Assembly (NCBI GenBank): GCA_017417385.1
Contig: JAFPZF010000029.1
Coordinates: forward strand, 75,953-139,952
Source of the DNA: Bacteroidales bacterium
Lineage (GTDB): Bacteria > Bacteroidota > Bacteroidia > Bacteroidales > Marinilabiliaceae
Length of the DNA stretch: 64,000 nucleotides
Direction of reading: 5' to 3'
In this document: piece by piece, positions 47,062 to 55,236 of the stretch
How the letters are laid out: each line of letters opens with the position of its first letter
Numbering within the stretch: the first letter of the stretch is position 1
The notes under the pieces: model-generated
The model's input: only the letters and a program-made list of their open reading frames with translations
The model's database searches: none
Told to the model about the DNA's origin: nothing
Position numbers and translations under genes: made by a program

Positions 47062-47904
47062 CTACAGTCTGCCGCGCCAGGTGAATAGCTCTCCAAATAC
47101 GTTTTGTGGCACTTCGTGCTTCTCATCGAATATGCCGTATATCGCCGAGCCACTGCCAGACATCTGCGCATAGAGTGCGCCCATGTCATACATCCTCTCT
47201 TTCAACTCTCTCAGTTCCGGGTGTTTCTCGAATACGCCCTCTTCAAAGTCGTTCCTTAGCAGTTTCCGCCATTCGACGATGTCTCTCTTGACGACTTCAC
47301 TGACGTTGAGCTCCGGACGCCGTGGGGTGATGGCGGCGTAGGCCTCGGCTGTCGAGACGCTCACGTCTGGCTTGACGATGAGTATTTTCTTGTTTGCGAT
47401 GTGGGGAAGTGATATGCCGGTCAGTTGCTCCCCGACCCCCTCTGCGTATGCTGGCTGGTCGTCGATGAAGAATGGACAGTCTGCTCCGACTCTCACTGCT
47501 ATTTCCTTCATCTCGTCGACCGTGAGCCCGAGTTCGAGTAGCTTGTTGAGTTCCTTGATGACGAACGATGCGTCCGCCGACCCAGCTCCGAGACCTGCAC
47601 CGTCGGGGACGACTTTGTGGAGGTGTAGCCCGACGAGCGGCAGCTGCTTCTTTTCTCCGAGAAGTCGCAGCGCCTTGATGCACGTGTTCTTCTCGATAGG
47701 ACAGTTGAGTTGTCGTCCCGTTGTCCGCCATACATAGCCGTTCTTCCTTTCCTCCTCTGTCGCACTCGTCGGGAAGACGACTTCCAGTATGTCGGCGAGA
47801 CCTGCGACGGGATACATGACGGTCTCGATGTTATGGTATCCGTCCTCACGCTTCTCGACGACGTTGAGTCCGATGTTTATTTTGATATGTGGGAAAACGA
47901 TCAT
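47062..47904 (-). CDS. ispE: 4-diphosphocytidyl-2-C-methyl-D-erythritol kinase
   Basis: 280 residues, GHMP kinase family. ATP loop KVVPDGAGLGAGSADASFV (about residues 92-110), N-terminal HIKINIGLNVVEKREDGYHNIETVM, and C-terminal MSGSGSAIYGIF, all in expected order. Phosphorylates CDP-methylerythritol in the MEP isoprenoid pathway. It is followed 4 bases later by the pseudophosphatase gene, an unexpected neighbour that would be co-expressed. Confidence 0.97.
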   Translation of the reverse strand: MIVFPHIKINIGLNVVEKREDGYHNIETVMYPVAGLADILEVVFPTSATEEERKNGYVWRTTGRQLNCPIEKNTCIKALRLLGEKKQLPLVGLHLHKVVPDGAGLGAGSADASFVIKELNKLLELGLTVDEMKEIAVRVGADCPFFIDDQPAYAEGVGEQLTGISLPHIANKKILIVKPDVSVSTAEAYAAITPRRPELNVSEVVKRDIVEWRKLLRNDFEEGVFEKHPELRELKERMYDMGALYAQMSGSGSAIYGIFDEKHEVPQNVFGELFTWRGRL

Positions 47905-47923
47905 AACCTACTCCAATGCTTCG

Positions 47924-47931
47924 CAAAATTA
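47924..47931 (-). promoter_or_regulatory. ispE promoter -7 element
   Basis: TAATTTTG on the minus strand matches TAnnTTTG, 19 bases before the ispE ATG. TTGACT lies about 16-17 bases upstream, which also resembles a classical -35. AT-rich inverted repeat TTTGTTTT/AAAACAAA (47951-47973) and TGTAG-TCTT-CTACA (47982-47995) fill the rest of the gap from 48001. Confidence 0.6.
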
Positions 47932-48000
47932 ATAAATTCTCTGCAGTCAATTTGTTTTGTTGGTTAAAACAAAGTCGTTTTTGTAGTCTTCTACAGATAT

Positions 48001-49872
48001 TTATCTACTCCCTATCCTGCTGAGTATCTCGTCCATCTTGTCTGTCATGTAGAAGAGTCTGGTTTCCGTCGTCTTGTCTATGTCCTTGCTCCGCATTTCG
48101 AGGATGGCAGATATGGTCCCTGATAGTTCTGTCTCTGACATCTGTGTCGCAGTGGCGAGAGACGAGATGTTGGCGTCAAAGCTGTCCTCGTTGTCGAATG
48201 TCAGTCCGAGCTGCCGTCGTATCTTGCTGAAAAACACGCTGGTTTTCTTCGCGAGAAGCTGTCCGTAGTCTTTGTGGTAGAGGTAGAGATGGGCTGCCTT
48301 GTCGATAAAGTGGGCCGTCAGGTTCTCCCGGTCACGGACGACGGGCATCTCCTTCTGCCTGCGCTTGAAGAGGAGGAGAGTCACGAAGAAGAACGAGCCT
48401 ACAAGGATAAGCCATAGGAGTCCGGAGAGGCCCCGACCACTGTCATCGCTCTCTGTGTCTTGACTCTGGTACTTGTTGGCTTCGAGTGGTTTGAATCTTG
48501 TTTTGTAAAAACGTGGTTCGTAGGTTATGCCGTGTCGATACCATTCGCACTGCTCGTCGACTCCCGTCTTTCGGAACACTTCTTTGATGATTGCAGCGTC
48601 CCGCCCCTCGTCATAGTTGAGGGTGAAGTTGGTCAATATGAGCGGGGCGGAGATAAACGTGACGCGTCCCCTCTGCTTCTTGTGCTCGAGGAGGGCGCTT
48701 TTGACGTGTCCCTCTCTGTCTGTCAAGAGTATTCGCGTTCTGACTCCCGGTATCTTGGCGGCGATCTTGTTGAGTTGGCTCATGTCGATGTCATAGCCCA
48801 TCATCATCTTCGGGAACGGATAGACGCCGTATGTCTCCTTCAGATACAGTGTGTCGTCGATGAGTTTCTCGTGCTCGTTGACCTCCTCTACCATCGCCTC
48901 GACGCTGAACTTGCTACCTTCGGTGCTGAGCTGTGTGTCGCCGACGTATAGCTGAAGTCCTGAGTACACTGCTCTTTTGCCGCCGAGGAGTGTGTTCTTG
49001 ATTTCGTCAAACGATGGGTTGTTGATCGTGTCGTCCGTGCTGACGACGATCGTCTGTTTCCGCCATTTGGCGACATCCTCCATCTCGTTAGCGAGTAGAC
49101 GGTTCATGTAGGCGGAGCCGAATGGGCTGCTACTATTGTAGTTGTAGGTCGGGTTCCAATCGTAGATCCTCTCTTCTTTCTCACAAGACAGTAATGACAA
49201 CGATATCAGTAGCGTGGCTATCACTTTTGTGCCTGTGGCAGCGAGGGACTGTAAGAGGCTCGACTGCATTGTCTGCACGTTGTCGGCCATGTCCATGTCG
49301 GTCGGATGCTCGCTGAACGAGACTGACTGGTATTTGTTGGCGATGTCTCGGAGGACTCTCCTCTCGTCCCTGCTGATCTTCGCCTCGCGGACGTAGTCCC
49401 CCGCGGTCTTGCTGTCGTTTGGTGCGATGAGCCCCTTTTCTGCGAGGAGCATGATCGTCTGTCGGTAGAGGAGGATGACGACTGTCGTCCAGTCGCCTCT
49501 GTTGCGCGCCTCGGTGATGTATTCCCCGAAGTCTTCCGAACTGTTGACGGCAATCTTTTCTGGGGCAACTTCTGTGAGTGTATTCTCCTTCTTCTTTCTG
49601 CTGAGGAATGCGAAGAGTCTCTTGAAAAAGTCAGATAGTCCAGATTTTTTTCGCGAGCCTAGCCACTCGTCGAGAATGGGGGTGAACTGCCAGATGAGGT
49701 AGAAGATGGCTATGATGGCCGCTGTTATGGCAACCATCTTGAAAAGCACGGTCAGAAACTCTGGAAAGGCGGAACCTTCTAATTCCGGTTCGAAGGACTT
49801 CATGTAGTCTTCAGGACCGTATGTCGGCATCCCTCCTCTCCACGCTGGGTTTTCTATGCGGACGGTATCCAT
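48001..49872 (-). CDS. DUF4129-DUF4350 fusion membrane protein
   Basis: 623 residues in one unbroken frame. N-terminal part: membrane helix at about 43-62 (VLFKMVAITAAIIAIFYLIW), basic linker, then the DUF4129 segment (GDWTTVVILLYRQTIMLLAEKG, TAGDYVREA, ANKYQSVSFSEHP; about 125-190). At 214-230 comes AATGTKVIATLLISLSLLSC, which reads as a lipoprotein signal with its cysteine at 230, then a DUF4350 module (about 260-440: FGSAYMNRLLANEMEDVAKW, RGRVTFISAPLILTNFTLNYDEGRD), a third helix (GLLWLILVGSFFFVTLLLF) and a cytosolic tail. In most Bacteroidetes these are two genes. Unknown function, usually near MoxR and DUF58 genes; neither is in the window. It is 10 bases after the SpoIIM-like gene. Confidence 0.85.
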   Translation of the reverse strand: MDTVRIENPAWRGGMPTYGPEDYMKSFEPELEGSAFPEFLTVLFKMVAITAAIIAIFYLIWQFTPILDEWLGSRKKSGLSDFFKRLFAFLSRKKKENTLTEVAPEKIAVNSSEDFGEYITEARNRGDWTTVVILLYRQTIMLLAEKGLIAPNDSKTAGDYVREAKISRDERRVLRDIANKYQSVSFSEHPTDMDMADNVQTMQSSLLQSLAATGTKVIATLLISLSLLSCEKEERIYDWNPTYNYNSSSPFGSAYMNRLLANEMEDVAKWRKQTIVVSTDDTINNPSFDEIKNTLLGGKRAVYSGLQLYVGDTQLSTEGSKFSVEAMVEEVNEHEKLIDDTLYLKETYGVYPFPKMMMGYDIDMSQLNKIAAKIPGVRTRILLTDREGHVKSALLEHKKQRGRVTFISAPLILTNFTLNYDEGRDAAIIKEVFRKTGVDEQCEWYRHGITYEPRFYKTRFKPLEANKYQSQDTESDDSGRGLSGLLWLILVGSFFFVTLLLFKRRQKEMPVVRDRENLTAHFIDKAAHLYLYHKDYGQLLAKKTSVFFSKIRRQLGLTFDNEDSFDANISSLATATQMSETELSGTISAILEMRSKDIDKTTETRLFYMTDKMDEILSRIGSR

Positions 49873-49882
49873 TATCCTCTGA

Positions 49883-50875
49883 TTAGTTTAGGTCGGTCAG
49901 GTCTGTGAACTCGTTGATGTCTTCGCTCAAGCCTATCTTGATGGGGAGATAGACGTAGTACCAGCCGATGTAGATGGCGGAAAGTATGATGATGGAGAGT
50001 CTGACGAATAACGGCCATTCGACGTGGCGGGTCACGAAAGACTCGAGAAACGCTGCTATGAAGATCAGCGGGATGCTGACGGCGAGTATCCTGATGCTCC
50101 GTACTGCACTACGCCGTAGGCTCTCCATTCGAGAGAACGAACCGGGAAATAGCCACCCCCCACCGAGCAGTAGAGCGGCGCCCCCAGAGATGATGAGCTC
50201 CGATATCTCGAGAGTCCCGTGTATCCATATCGCCGACATGGACTGGAGCCCGACGCCCTCCTGGAAAAATAGTGTCTGAAATTCCCCCAGCATTAGACCA
50301 TTATTAGAGATGAAGTATAGCGGACCTACGATCGGGATGAGTCCATAACCATACATTTTCAGCGTCACCCACAGGTTGTTGAAGGTGATGCCGAGAAACA
50401 TAGTTTTCGTATTATGGCTGTTGTATATGTCCGTCGGAACTCCATTCCGGATGTTCTCTAGTGTCTGATTGACATAGCCCTGGCCGAGCATGTCGATGAT
50501 GTACTGTCTGTCGATGACGGCGAGTATCACTCCGAAGAGGGTGAAGGCGAGGAACGTGACCAGCGAGGCAAGTAGCCACTTGCGGTTTATCCAGACGACT
50601 GCCGGCGCATCATGGATGAAGAGTTTCCATACGCTCCTAAAACTGAAATGTGTCTCGTAGATACGGGAGTGGAACGCTGTCGCAAGGCCGTTGAGGTAAG
50701 GGACGACTCGGCTGTTCTTGCAGTGCGAGCGCGCGAAAGAGAGGTCGCGGAGTATCTCACGGTAGGCGGCGACAACCTCGTCTGTGCCTCCGTCGGCATG
50801 CTTGATGTCGCGAGCGAGTTCGGCATATTTGTTCCATTTCTCCTTGTTCTGTCTGATGAACGTGCTCTCTTTCAT
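49883..50875 (-). CDS. Stage II sporulation protein M-like (SpoIIM/DUF95) membrane protein
   Basis: 330 residues. N-terminal soluble helical part (1-95: KEKWNKYAELARDIKHA), then about five to six membrane helices (LLASLVTFLAFTLFGVILAV, GLIPIVGPLYFISNNGLMLG, ELIISGGAALLLGGGWLFPG, ILAVSIPLIFIAAFLESFV, LSIIILSAIYIGWYYVYLP), with GHGTLE-like family pattern WIHGTLEISELIISGGAALLLG. This family occurs in non-sporulating Bacteroidetes as part of a MoxR-type cluster whose role is unknown. Divergent from the RDD gene at 51058 and followed by the DUF4129-DUF4350 fusion. Confidence 0.88.
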   Translation of the reverse strand: MKESTFIRQNKEKWNKYAELARDIKHADGGTDEVVAAYREILRDLSFARSHCKNSRVVPYLNGLATAFHSRIYETHFSFRSVWKLFIHDAPAVVWINRKWLLASLVTFLAFTLFGVILAVIDRQYIIDMLGQGYVNQTLENIRNGVPTDIYNSHNTKTMFLGITFNNLWVTLKMYGYGLIPIVGPLYFISNNGLMLGEFQTLFFQEGVGLQSMSAIWIHGTLEISELIISGGAALLLGGGWLFPGSFSRMESLRRSAVRSIRILAVSIPLIFIAAFLESFVTRHVEWPLFVRLSIIILSAIYIGWYYVYLPIKIGLSEDINEFTDLTDLN

Positions 50876-50922
50876 TATTCTTTTTGACGAAGATTATCCC
50901 GTGTAGTTTATGGTTTTTAGAT

Positions 50923-50930
50923 TACCTTTG
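50923..50930 (+). promoter_or_regulatory. Possible -7 element for the RDD gene
   Basis: TACCTTTG matches TAnnTTTG in the 182-base divergent gap, giving a leader of about 120 bases. No -33 TTTG. The rest of the gap shows nothing definite. Confidence 0.35.
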
Positions 50931-51057
50931 CTTCCTAGAACGCCAATATGTATGCGTTTGTTGGGGTTTTGCTAAGGACTGTCGGAAGAAGTGGGAGGGC
51001 TCTTAACTAACCTTAAACGACAAATTTACTACTTTAACTCAAATAATCATACGGGAG

Positions 51058-52218
51058 ATGAGAGAAAAGAGGATAGATTTGGTAGAGAGAATTGTGATGA
51101 TGATGATAGATGGCGTGGCCATTCTGCTCGTCGCTCTGGCTGTCACGACGGGCTACGTCTACATGCAGGAACTGGTGATGAAGGTGAGTGTCAAATGGAA
51201 CTACTATTTCCTTCACTATGGGTTGCCGTTGTCTGCGCTTCTCTATTTCCCCCTATGTTTCTACAATACTAACGGATTCTCTTTGGGCGGCTACCTGATG
51301 AACTTCCGATTGGCCTCTACCGACGTCAAGAGCGACAGGCTGAAGGTGTGGCAGTGTGTCGTGCGGACTCTCTTCTTCCCGATTGATTACATTGCTCTTC
51401 TGCTGGTCAATTTGTTCCTCAAGGGCGTCTGGATCGGCGAGAGGATTTCGAAGTGCCGCTATGTCCAGTATGTCAGCGTGAAGAGCGAGAAACAGAAGGA
51501 AAATAGGTTGGAGATTGATATAATGACAGGTAGTTACGTCACTCTGACTCACCGTTTGGCGAGCGAGGGTAGCCGAGTCTTCGCCGTCTTGCTCGACTGG
51601 TTTTTCAGAGGCATCGTCGTGTGGTTGGCTTTATCGATATTGGGCGCTTTTTACTCCAGTGACGAATGGATCGAGATGCTGTTTCAAGTTCTGATTTACA
51701 TGTATTTTGCTTGTTCGTCGATGGTGTCGGAGTATGTGTTCCGTGGCCAGACTTTAGGCAAGCGACTGATGGGGATAAGGGTCTTGAGCGACAAGTGCGA
51801 GCCGCCCTCGTTCCTCCAATGCTTCTTGCGATGGCTATGCTTCTCTGTCGATATTTTGGTCGTCGGCATCGTCATGCTCTCCAAGACTAGTCGTAGGCTC
51901 GGAGACATTGCCTCGGGATGCTATGTGGTCCGCACTGCTGACCGTCAGGCGCTGAATCTTGATACTGACATGGAGTTTAAGTATGCTGGCGTTGGCTATA
52001 CGCCCGAGATAGAAGGTGTTAAGGACTTGACTGATAAGGAGGTCGGAATTGTTTACAATACTCTCTACAACCCGATGTACTCTGGTTTCAAGAGTGGTCT
52101 CGCTAAGAAGCTGAGGGCGAGGTTCTCAGACGCTAATCTGAAGGGTTTTGAAGCTAATGATGATACCGAGTTTCTCCATAGGGTCTGGCAGGACTACAAA
52201 TACTATACGACTCGATAG
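51058..52218 (+). CDS. Double RDD-domain membrane protein
   Basis: 386 residues with two RDD-like modules. The first (about 1-120) has RIVMMMIDGVAILLVALAVTTGY and GFSLGGYLMNFRLAST. The second (about 165-300) has RVFAVLLDWFFRGIVVWLALS, FRGQTLGKRLMGIRVLSD and RRLGDIASGCYVV, the full R-D-D/GxxxGK pattern. Each has two to three membrane helices. A cytosolic C-terminal tail of about 80 residues follows. RDD proteins are proposed transporters or channels, but the function here is unknown. In Bacteroidetes RDD, SpoIIM, DUF4129, DUF4350, MoxR and DUF58 genes usually cluster; this one lies divergent to the SpoIIM-like gene. Confidence 0.87.
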   Translation: MREKRIDLVERIVMMMIDGVAILLVALAVTTGYVYMQELVMKVSVKWNYYFLHYGLPLSALLYFPLCFYNTNGFSLGGYLMNFRLASTDVKSDRLKVWQCVVRTLFFPIDYIALLLVNLFLKGVWIGERISKCRYVQYVSVKSEKQKENRLEIDIMTGSYVTLTHRLASEGSRVFAVLLDWFFRGIVVWLALSILGAFYSSDEWIEMLFQVLIYMYFACSSMVSEYVFRGQTLGKRLMGIRVLSDKCEPPSFLQCFLRWLCFSVDILVVGIVMLSKTSRRLGDIASGCYVVRTADRQALNLDTDMEFKYAGVGYTPEIEGVKDLTDKEVGIVYNTLYNPMYSGFKSGLAKKLRARFSDANLKGFEANDDTEFLHRVWQDYKYYTTR

Positions 52219-52301
52219 TGAATCGCTGCTGTCCGACACAAAAATAATGTGCCGGACTAACAAAGGGGGTGATATTGTAGTATGAGTAGCGGAATTATGT
52301 G

Positions 52302-52309
52302 TATTTTTG
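52302..52309 (+). promoter_or_regulatory. -7 element of the patatin-yigZ-tamL operon
   Basis: TATTTTTG matches TAnnTTTG and ends 21 bases before the ATG at 52331. A possible in-frame TTG start at 52307 overlaps it, which supports 52331 as the true start. The -33 region is weak (TTG at 52275-52277, too far). Confidence 0.55.
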
Positions 52310-52330
52310 CAGAGAAAGATATTTTTCGTT

Positions 52331-54631
52331 ATGCAAGTCAGAAATAAAGTCTGGAGACGAGGACTCCTGATGTTCTTGTCATTCTTGATGCTAACTATCC
52401 CGCTCGTCGCTCACGGACAGCAGAGGACTAGGGCTACAGACGGACAGCCAGATAGACCGAAGATAGGACTCGTCCTCAGTGGTGGCGGTGCCAAGGGGCT
52501 TGCCCACGTCGGTGTGCTCAAGGCTATCGAGAAGGCTGGCCTCCAGATTGATTATATTACGGGTACGAGTATGGGTGCAATTGTGGCGGCTATGTATGCC
52601 TCCGGCTACAACGCCTCGCAGATAGAGCAGTTCGCTCACACCCTGAAGTGGATGGAGCTCATCAGCAGCCGCCCTCTCTATTCGGATATCAGCATCGAGG
52701 AGAAGGACGATTTCGAGTCCTATCTCGCGACCTTCCCGATGAAGGGCCTGAAGCCTCAGCTGAACACTGGCTTCTTCGAGCCCTATCAGGTTATGCTGAT
52801 GCTCAAGGAGATCTTTTTCCCTGTCTATGCGGTGCACGACTGGCGAGAACTGCCGATTCCGTTCCGCTGCGTCGCTGCCGATGTGGCTAGTGGAGACGCC
52901 GTGATCTTGGACCATGGCGACCTGGCTTTCGCGACTCGCAGCTCGATGGCGATTCCTGGTGTCTTCTCCGCGACTGAGTACAAGGGGACGAAGCTCGTCG
53001 ATGGCGGTATTGTCAGGAACTTCCCCGTCAAGGACGTCAAGGATATGGGCGCCGACTACGTCATCGGTGTTAACCTCTTCTCTGGTCTTACTCCGTCCGA
53101 CAAGATGACCAACATGCTCGACGTCATGATGCAGACTATCAATTTCAGAGACGCTAAGGACTTGCAGGAGGAAAAGGCGATATGCGACATGGTGATAGAG
53201 CCTGACGTCGCTGCCTACAACGCGTCGAGTTTCGATGCTGCCGAGACGATTCTGGAGATTGGCAATCAGACTGGCGAGGAGTTCTATCCCCTGTTCAAGC
53301 AGCTTGCTGACTCGTTGCACAACGCCTACGGTGTCCCCTATGCTAAGACTGACAGACTCGCTCCCTACGACAATCAGGTCAGGATAATCGACTTCCAGTT
53401 CGAAGGCTTGGAGCATACCTCGGAGTCTCTCTTGCGTCACAATCTGAACCTTCGTGCCGGCCATCTCTATACCCCTCAGGACTTTACGGCAGCCATAAAG
53501 AATGCGATGTCGACGGGTTACTACAAGAACATGACGTATGACCTCATCTCTGCTGACGAGGGCTCGGTCATTTTTCACTGTAAGGTCTACGAGAATCCTC
53601 TCGCGACACTGAAGGTCGACTTGTCTTACAATACCTTCACGAACGCGTCGCTGTTCTTGAACTATCAGGCACGTAATCTGCTCGGCTCTAATTCGACGAC
53701 CGACCTGAAAGTGGCGATATCGAGAAACTTCCGCTTCAAGGTGAAGAACAGGCTCCTGTTCGGCGAACGTCATAACTACTATTTCGACGCGACCTACGAG
53801 AACACTAGGTTTTATCTGCCCTCGCAGGGCGACGCGCAGGGCATTGAGAATGCTAACAAGTATATTCACAACGATCTGAATGTCCGCTTCGGGCATGCGA
53901 CGAGTGCTAGGGCCGACGTGAACTTCGGTCTCGGATACGAGTGCTTCCACTATGAGCCGGATATTCGCGAGACTGGCGAGATTAGTGGCAAGGTGAGAGC
54001 TCCATACGCTATCTTCACTCGACGTGTGAACACGCTCGATAGGAAATACCTCCCACAGCGGGGAATGAAGTTCGACATGTCTCTTTATGGCTCTTTCTTG
54101 CCCGGTTTTCATTTGCATTCCGGTGCCATGGCGGATAGCCTCGAGAAGCAGGGACGACTCGACAAGAAGGCTATATGCCGCTTTACGGCGAGACTCGAGA
54201 GCTATCAGGCTGTCAAGCCCAGGCTGACCTTGTGCGAGACTTTCGGCGTCGCCTTGGCCTACAACTCGCACACGTTTTTCCATCAGACTGCTTTGGGTGG
54301 CGTCGAGGCTCATCTGCCGTCTCATTTCAACTTTTATGGAATAACGACAGCTCATAAGCACTTCCCGACGATGGCCATGGTGCGCTTCTCGGCGCAGTAT
54401 AGAGTGCTTGGTGACTTGTATGGCCAGGTGCATATCAACTCGGCGTTGACGATGAAGTCGTTGGACTGCTATGTCAACGACAAGGAGGAGATAAAAATCG
54501 GCAAGTATCTGCATGGCGGCGGATTGACAATAGCTTACAACTTGTTGGGCTCTTTGCCGATGGACTTCACTCTGATGTACTCCTCGGAAGACAAGTTCAA
54601 CATCTCGGTCAACATAGGACACTTCTTCTGA
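52331..54631 (+). CDS. Patatin-like phospholipase with BamA-type barrel (PlpD-like)
   Basis: 766 residues with a signal peptide (LLMFLSFLMLTIPLVAHG). Patatin domain at about 45-270: GLVLSGGGAKGLAHVGVLKAI (oxyanion glycines), nucleophile motif GTSMG, and the DGG dyad in LVDGGIVRNFPV. Residues about 355-425 resemble a POTRA domain (RIIDFQFEGLEHTSESLLRHNL), and the rest is an outer-membrane beta-barrel of the D15/BamA kind, ending VNIGHFF. The family includes type Vd autotransporters with lipase activity towards phospholipids. The stop overlaps the yigZ start (TGATG), and yigZ overlaps tamL, so the three are coupled. Confidence 0.93.
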   Translation: MQVRNKVWRRGLLMFLSFLMLTIPLVAHGQQRTRATDGQPDRPKIGLVLSGGGAKGLAHVGVLKAIEKAGLQIDYITGTSMGAIVAAMYASGYNASQIEQFAHTLKWMELISSRPLYSDISIEEKDDFESYLATFPMKGLKPQLNTGFFEPYQVMLMLKEIFFPVYAVHDWRELPIPFRCVAADVASGDAVILDHGDLAFATRSSMAIPGVFSATEYKGTKLVDGGIVRNFPVKDVKDMGADYVIGVNLFSGLTPSDKMTNMLDVMMQTINFRDAKDLQEEKAICDMVIEPDVAAYNASSFDAAETILEIGNQTGEEFYPLFKQLADSLHNAYGVPYAKTDRLAPYDNQVRIIDFQFEGLEHTSESLLRHNLNLRAGHLYTPQDFTAAIKNAMSTGYYKNMTYDLISADEGSVIFHCKVYENPLATLKVDLSYNTFTNASLFLNYQARNLLGSNSTTDLKVAISRNFRFKVKNRLLFGERHNYYFDATYENTRFYLPSQGDAQGIENANKYIHNDLNVRFGHATSARADVNFGLGYECFHYEPDIRETGEISGKVRAPYAIFTRRVNTLDRKYLPQRGMKFDMSLYGSFLPGFHLHSGAMADSLEKQGRLDKKAICRFTARLESYQAVKPRLTLCETFGVALAYNSHTFFHQTALGGVEAHLPSHFNFYGITTAHKHFPTMAMVRFSAQYRVLGDLYGQVHINSALTMKSLDCYVNDKEEIKIGKYLHGGGLTIAYNLLGSLPMDFTLMYSSEDKFNISVNIGHFF

Positions 54632-55236
54632 TGCAGACAGACCAGTATAGGACGTTGGCTGAACCGTCTGAGGGATTGTACAAGGAGAAGGGGAGCAGGT
54701 TTCTCGCTTTCGCTTATCCCGTCATGACGCAAGATGAGTGCAAGGAGCTGATAACGGCTGCTGAGAAGAAGTATCATGATGCTCGTCACCATTGTTATGC
54801 GTGGCAACTCGGTCCATCTGAGAGCGGGGCGAAGTATAGCGACGATGGTGAGCCGTCGGGGACTGCAGGGAAGCCGATACATGGTCAGATTCTTTCTGCA
54901 GGCCTCAGTAACGTCCTGATTGTCGTGGTACGATATTTTGGAGGGATAAAGCTCGGGACGGGTGGCTTGTTCGCTGCCTACAAGACAGCTGCTGCGGATG
55001 CCATAGCCAATGGGACGGTTGTCGAGAAGACCTACCAGTCGGTGATCAGCATAGAGTATCCATACGGGGTGATGAACGACGTGATGAAGGTTATGAAGTC
55101 GTCGTCGGCCGAGGTGCTGAGTCAGAAGTTCGACATGGATTGCAGGATAACGTTTACTCTCCGCAAGTCTGACGTAGAGACGCTGACGGGCTTGCTCACT
55201 GCGATAGAAGGGCTAAGGCTTAGTGTAGAGTCATGA
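54631..55236 (+). CDS. yigZ: YigZ/IMPACT family protein
   Basis: 201 residues. N-terminal UPF0029 domain with EKGSRFLAFAYPVMTQDECKELI, KYHDARHHCYAWQLG, YSDDGEPSGTAGKPIHGQI and VRYFGGIKLGTGGL, the classic signature, followed by a ferredoxin-like C-terminal domain (about 140-200). Role uncertain: relatives bind nucleic acid or regulate translation. It sits oddly between two outer-membrane protein genes, with overlaps on both sides. Assigned by motif with high confidence. Confidence 0.94.
   Translation: MQTDQYRTLAEPSEGLYKEKGSRFLAFAYPVMTQDECKELITAAEKKYHDARHHCYAWQLGPSESGAKYSDDGEPSGTAGKPIHGQILSAGLSNVLIVVVRYFGGIKLGTGGLFAAYKTAAADAIANGTVVEKTYQSVISIEYPYGVMNDVMKVMKSSSAEVLSQKFDMDCRITFTLRKSDVETLTGLLTAIEGLRLSVES

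Noticed and set aside
47951-47995. Intrinsic terminator after the DUF4129-DUF4350 gene
   Set aside because: The two AT-rich stems are short and not followed by T residues on the minus strand.
52391-54622. 743-residue minus-strand frame opposite the patatin gene
   Set aside because: A shadow of the GC-rich coding strand; no signal, domain or start context, while the plus strand has clear patatin and BamA motifs.
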